This document shows positions 14,788 to 16,666 of a stretch of DNA of 16,666 bases, in pieces; the stretch's first letter is position 1, and every line of letters begins with the position of its first letter. Below the pieces are notes generated by a model. The model made no database searches, had not been told where the DNA came from, and saw only the letters and a list, made by a program, of their open reading frames with translations. A program made the translations under genes and the position numbers. The DNA comes from VFKU01 sp038916785 (GTDB taxonomy: Bacteria > Hydrogenedentota > Hydrogenedentia > Hydrogenedentales > GCA-2746185), in NCBI GenBank assembly GCA_038916785.1, contig JBCLBO010000078.1, positions 1 to 16,666 on the forward strand, read 5' to 3'.

Positions 14788-15282
14788 CTAAGAATGCTGC
14801 TTCGAAGGAAAGTCGGACGCCGAGCCTGGCGCGGGCGCATATATATGTCTCGGTGGAGGCGTAGTCGCCTGGGCAAGCGAATCCAGATACTCGACAAAAA
14901 TCGCCAGGTGAATGTCGTCCGCGAAGCCCTCGTCAAATCTGACCGCCGCCCCGAGCACATTCTCACCGTCGGGCTTCACCCAGACGACATGGCCGGACCC
15001 CGTCAAGCTACGGGGAAGTCCCATCTCGCTAGGATATTCCTTAAGAGAGATGTATATCTCGATCGGCTGGCCCGGCGTCAGCGTGTGCTTGCTCCGGCAA
15101 TACATGCCGCGGGTCGACAGATTGTCGGCAATAGCAGAACCCACCATCCGCCGCGTGTTCGCCGCGTGCCGCACCGCCAACTTGATCAGCACATGGGAAG
15201 CCGCCCGTGAAGCGTCCCGGCGGTTCGCCGGCCGTTCCGTCGGATCGTCCCACGCGGCATTCAGATCGTATTGTATCCGCAT
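14788..15282 (-). CDS. PilZ-domain protein, probable c-di-GMP receptor
   Basis: The product has 164 residues. The two PilZ signature elements are visible: RDASR at 22-26 (RxxxR) and NLSTRG at 54-59 ([D/N]xSxxG), followed by a beta-barrel with GQPIEIYI, GHVVWV and the GAAVRF element (111-116). The tail after about 140 is Pro/Ala-rich and probably disordered. PilZ domains bind c-di-GMP through those arginines and the Asn/Ser/Gly motif; the spacing between the two motifs is slightly long. There is no membrane segment. It is divergent from the GGDEF-RHH gene across a 201-bp control region, which suggests a shared signalling theme. The start ATG has only a weak GAGG about 10 nt upstream. Confidence 0.82.
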   Translation of the reverse strand: MRIQYDLNAAWDDPTERPANRRDASRAASHVLIKLAVRHAANTRRMVGSAIADNLSTRGMYCRSKHTLTPGQPIEIYISLKEYPSEMGLPRSLTGSGHVVWVKPDGENVLGAAVRFDEGFADDIHLAIFVEYLDSLAQATTPPPRHIYAPAPGSASDFPSKQHS

Positions 15283-15420
15283 TCACCATCGCCTCGGTGC
15301 CTCGCCAGACACGCTATCAGGTCATTTCGATTTTGTCAAATTTATTCGTTTTGTCATGGTTATTCCATTCGAAACCACTCACTGGATTGACAATAATTAA
15401 CATATTCACTGCTACTTTAA

Positions 15421-15459
15421 ATACATCGACTTGCATACATCTTAAGATGTATGTATAAT
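15421..15459 (+). promoter_or_regulatory. Promoter with palindromic operator for the GGDEF-RHH gene
   Basis: A consensus -10 TATAAT (15454-15459) lies 17 bp after TTGCAT (15431-15436). Between and overlapping them is a perfect 20-bp palindrome, CATACATCTT/AAGATGTATG (15434-15453). The half-site ATACATC also occurs at 15421-15427, 14 bp upstream in direct orientation, giving three half-sites. Transcription would start near 15466, 18 nt before ATG 15484. A protein bound here would block RNA polymerase; the RHH domain of the downstream product is the obvious candidate. Confidence 0.7.
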
Positions 15460-15483
15460 AACGTCATCCATCGGATATCGAGC

Positions 15484-16098
15484 ATGAACGCAATCGCGCG
15501 TCCACATAGCTATGAAGACTTCGTACAACACCTATCCCGGGCCATGGAGCACGGCGCGGGCGCGGTTGTGTCTATGATACTGGTGGACATCGACTGGTTC
15601 GGCCGCTTGAACGCGGCCCAGGGCCGCGAAGCCGGCGATTCGGTGATACAGGCACTGACCGATTTTCTCACCGGCGGCTCTCCGGAATCGGCCGAGGTCT
15701 ACCGCTACGGCGGCGACGCGTTCATGGTGCTGCTTCCCAAGACCGAAAAGGAGCAGGCGTTTCTCGTGGCCGAGACGCTACGGACCGGTTTCGAAGCGCT
15801 GACTCCGAAGACAGCGAGGACCCCCCTGACAATTAGTTGCGGGGTGGCCGCGTGTCCCGATGACGGCGACTCGGTCGCCGGGCTGGTCCGCAAAGTGAGC
15901 GAGGCCTTGTATCGCGCGAAGCTGAACGGCCGAAACCGGGTGGCGCTGGCGCGCGAGGAAAAGATGGTGACGAAGACGGTGCACTACACGCAGGGCCAGC
16001 TCGAAGGACTCTCGCGATTGGCGAAGCGCGAAGAACTGAACGAAGCCACACTCCTGCGCGAGGCCTTGGACGACCTGCTGCGCAAACACAACTCCTGA
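15484..16098 (+). CDS. GGDEF-like domain fused to a ribbon-helix-helix DNA-binding domain
   Basis: The product has 204 residues. ATG 15484 is preferred over ATG 15451 because the latter lies inside the palindrome and upstream of the predicted transcript start. Residues 28-157 form a GGDEF domain: ILVDIDWFGRLN (metal Asp35 or Asp37, Asn43), a GD pair at 51-52, the signature YGGDAF (75-80, fourth position Ala instead of Glu), SCGVAACPDDG and a YRAKLNGRNRV ending. There is no RxxD inhibitory site. Residues 160-202 match the CopG/Arc-type ribbon-helix-helix: a strand KTVHYT, then GQLEGLSRLAKRE and a second helix EATLLREALDDLLR. No receiver, PAS or membrane segment is present. The changed signature suggests reduced or lost cyclase activity, with GTP or another nucleotide possibly still bound. 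It is probably an autoregulated transcription factor. tag follows after 8 nt. Confidence 0.82.
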   Translation: MNAIARPHSYEDFVQHLSRAMEHGAGAVVSMILVDIDWFGRLNAAQGREAGDSVIQALTDFLTGGSPESAEVYRYGGDAFMVLLPKTEKEQAFLVAETLRTGFEALTPKTARTPLTISCGVAACPDDGDSVAGLVRKVSEALYRAKLNGRNRVALAREEKMVTKTVHYTQGQLEGLSRLAKREELNEATLLREALDDLLRKHNS

Positions 16099-16106
16099 GA
16101 ACGACG

Positions 16107-16666
16107 ATGGCGGCCAAAACAAAAATACGATGCGCCTGGTGCGGGACGGATCCTCTCTACTGCACTTACCACGACGAAGAATGGGGCGTGCCGTCGCATG
16201 ACGACCGGCACCTCTTCGAAAAGTTGATCCTCGACGGCGCGCAGGCGGGCCTGAGCTGGATCACCATCCTGCGCAAGCGCGAGAACTATCGCGCGGCCTT
16301 TGAGAACTTCGACGTGATTAAAGTCGCCCGATTCACGCCCGCGCGCGAGGCGAAGCTGATGCAGAATCCCGGCATCGTGCGGAACCGCCAAAAGATCGCG
16401 GCGGCGGCGACAAACGCGCGCGCATTCATCGCGGTGCAGGAGGAGTTTGGCGCCTTCGACCGGTACCTCTGGGGCTTTGTCGGGGGCAAACCCATCGTAA
16501 ACCAGTGGAACTCGATGAAGGAAGTCCCCGCGACCTCGAAGGAATCCGACGCGCTCAGCAAGGACCTCAAACAGCGCGGCTTCAAGTTCGTCGGCTCAAC
16601 AATTATGTATGCGTTCATGCAGGCGGCCGGGATGGTGAACGACCACACGACCGGCTGTTTTCGATA
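16107..16666 (+). CDS. tag: DNA-3-methyladenine glycosylase I (3' end cut by window)
   Basis: 186 residues are visible, with no stop before the window edge; the family is about 185-195 long, so only a few residues are missing. It matches Tag throughout: RCAWCG, YHDEEWGVP, QAGLSWITILRKRENYR, GFKFVGSTIMYAFMQAAGMVNDH and a final TTGCF. The zinc ligands of E. coli Tag (Cys4, His17, His175, Cys179) correspond to Cys9, His22, His180 and Cys184. The base-contacting Glu38 of E. coli aligns with Asp43, a conservative change. The enzyme removes 3-methyladenine from alkylated DNA. ATG lies 8 nt after the GGDEF-RHH stop, so the two are probably cotranscribed, which would place an alkylation-repair gene under the palindromic operator. 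Confidence 0.93.
   Translation, partial: MAAKTKIRCAWCGTDPLYCTYHDEEWGVPSHDDRHLFEKLILDGAQAGLSWITILRKRENYRAAFENFDVIKVARFTPAREAKLMQNPGIVRNRQKIAAAATNARAFIAVQEEFGAFDRYLWGFVGGKPIVNQWNSMKEVPATSKESDALSKDLKQRGFKFVGSTIMYAFMQAAGMVNDHTTGCFR

Noticed and set aside
15313..15339. Minus-strand promoter for the PilZ gene (TTGACA at 15339-15334)
   Set aside because: The -35 is perfect, but the best -10 (GATAGC or TGATAG) is only 14-15 bp away and poor; not strong enough to list.
15451..15483. Upstream ATG start for the GGDEF-RHH gene
   Set aside because: It lies within the palindrome and upstream of the predicted transcription start.

Overview
The window looks like a contig from a high-GC, Gram-negative-type environmental bacterium. 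Most genes with a recognisable family are sensory or secreted: a PAS histidine kinase with a sigma-54 response regulator, PilZ and GGDEF domains, an FG-GAP propeller and DUF1573. Together with IS200/REP-type transposase relics, this would fit the PVC/Planctomycetota/Hydrogenedentota sphere. That placement is an impression from protein style and is weakly held. No rRNA, tRNA or CRISPR was seen.

Layout. (a) 1-305: 3' end of an unidentified, AT-richer gene. (b) 306-634: a non-coding stretch with a REP-like hairpin, then the N-terminal fragment of a REP-associated (Y1/HUH-type) transposase. (c) About 635-6587: a plus-strand accessory cassette of six genes, visibly lower in GC than the right half: LolA-like protein, C39-like peptidase fold, C39-like peptidase, a 12-cysteine secreted protein, a second LolA-like protein, and a DUF1573 protein. 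Every product has a secretion signal or signal-like N-terminal segment, and four of the six also end in one membrane helix with a basic tail. (d) 6588-6983: a second transposase fragment, about 93% identical to the first and in the same orientation, plus small repeats. (e) 6984-15282: a long minus-strand block, transcribed right to left: PilZ protein, FG-GAP propeller, then an apparent operon of TPR membrane protein, small coiled-coil protein, histidine kinase and NtrC-type regulator. (f) 15283-15483: an AT-rich divergent control region with a 20-bp perfect palindrome inside a sigma-70-like promoter. (g) 15484-16666: a GGDEF-like domain fused to a ribbon-helix-helix DNA-binding domain, then a near-complete tag (3-methyladenine DNA glycosylase I).

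How the genes may work together. The cassette is the best candidate for an undescribed system. The 12-cysteine secreted protein carries four CX6C pairs, preceded by a GG with hydrophobic residues at the -4, -7 and -12 positions of a double-glycine leader. It sits beside two C39-fold proteins, the family that cuts double-glycine leaders. I infer a peptide or protein maturation system outside the cytoplasm: C39-type proteins as processors, LolA-like proteins as carriers or binders, and DUF1573 as an accessory factor. The TPR/kinase/regulator operon looks like a cytoplasmic-sensor sigma-54 circuit of the kind that controls flagella or surface structures. The GGDEF-RHH protein probably binds the palindrome in its own promoter, which would link a nucleotide signal to transcription, with a divergent PilZ gene next door. 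All of these roles are inferred from sequence alone.
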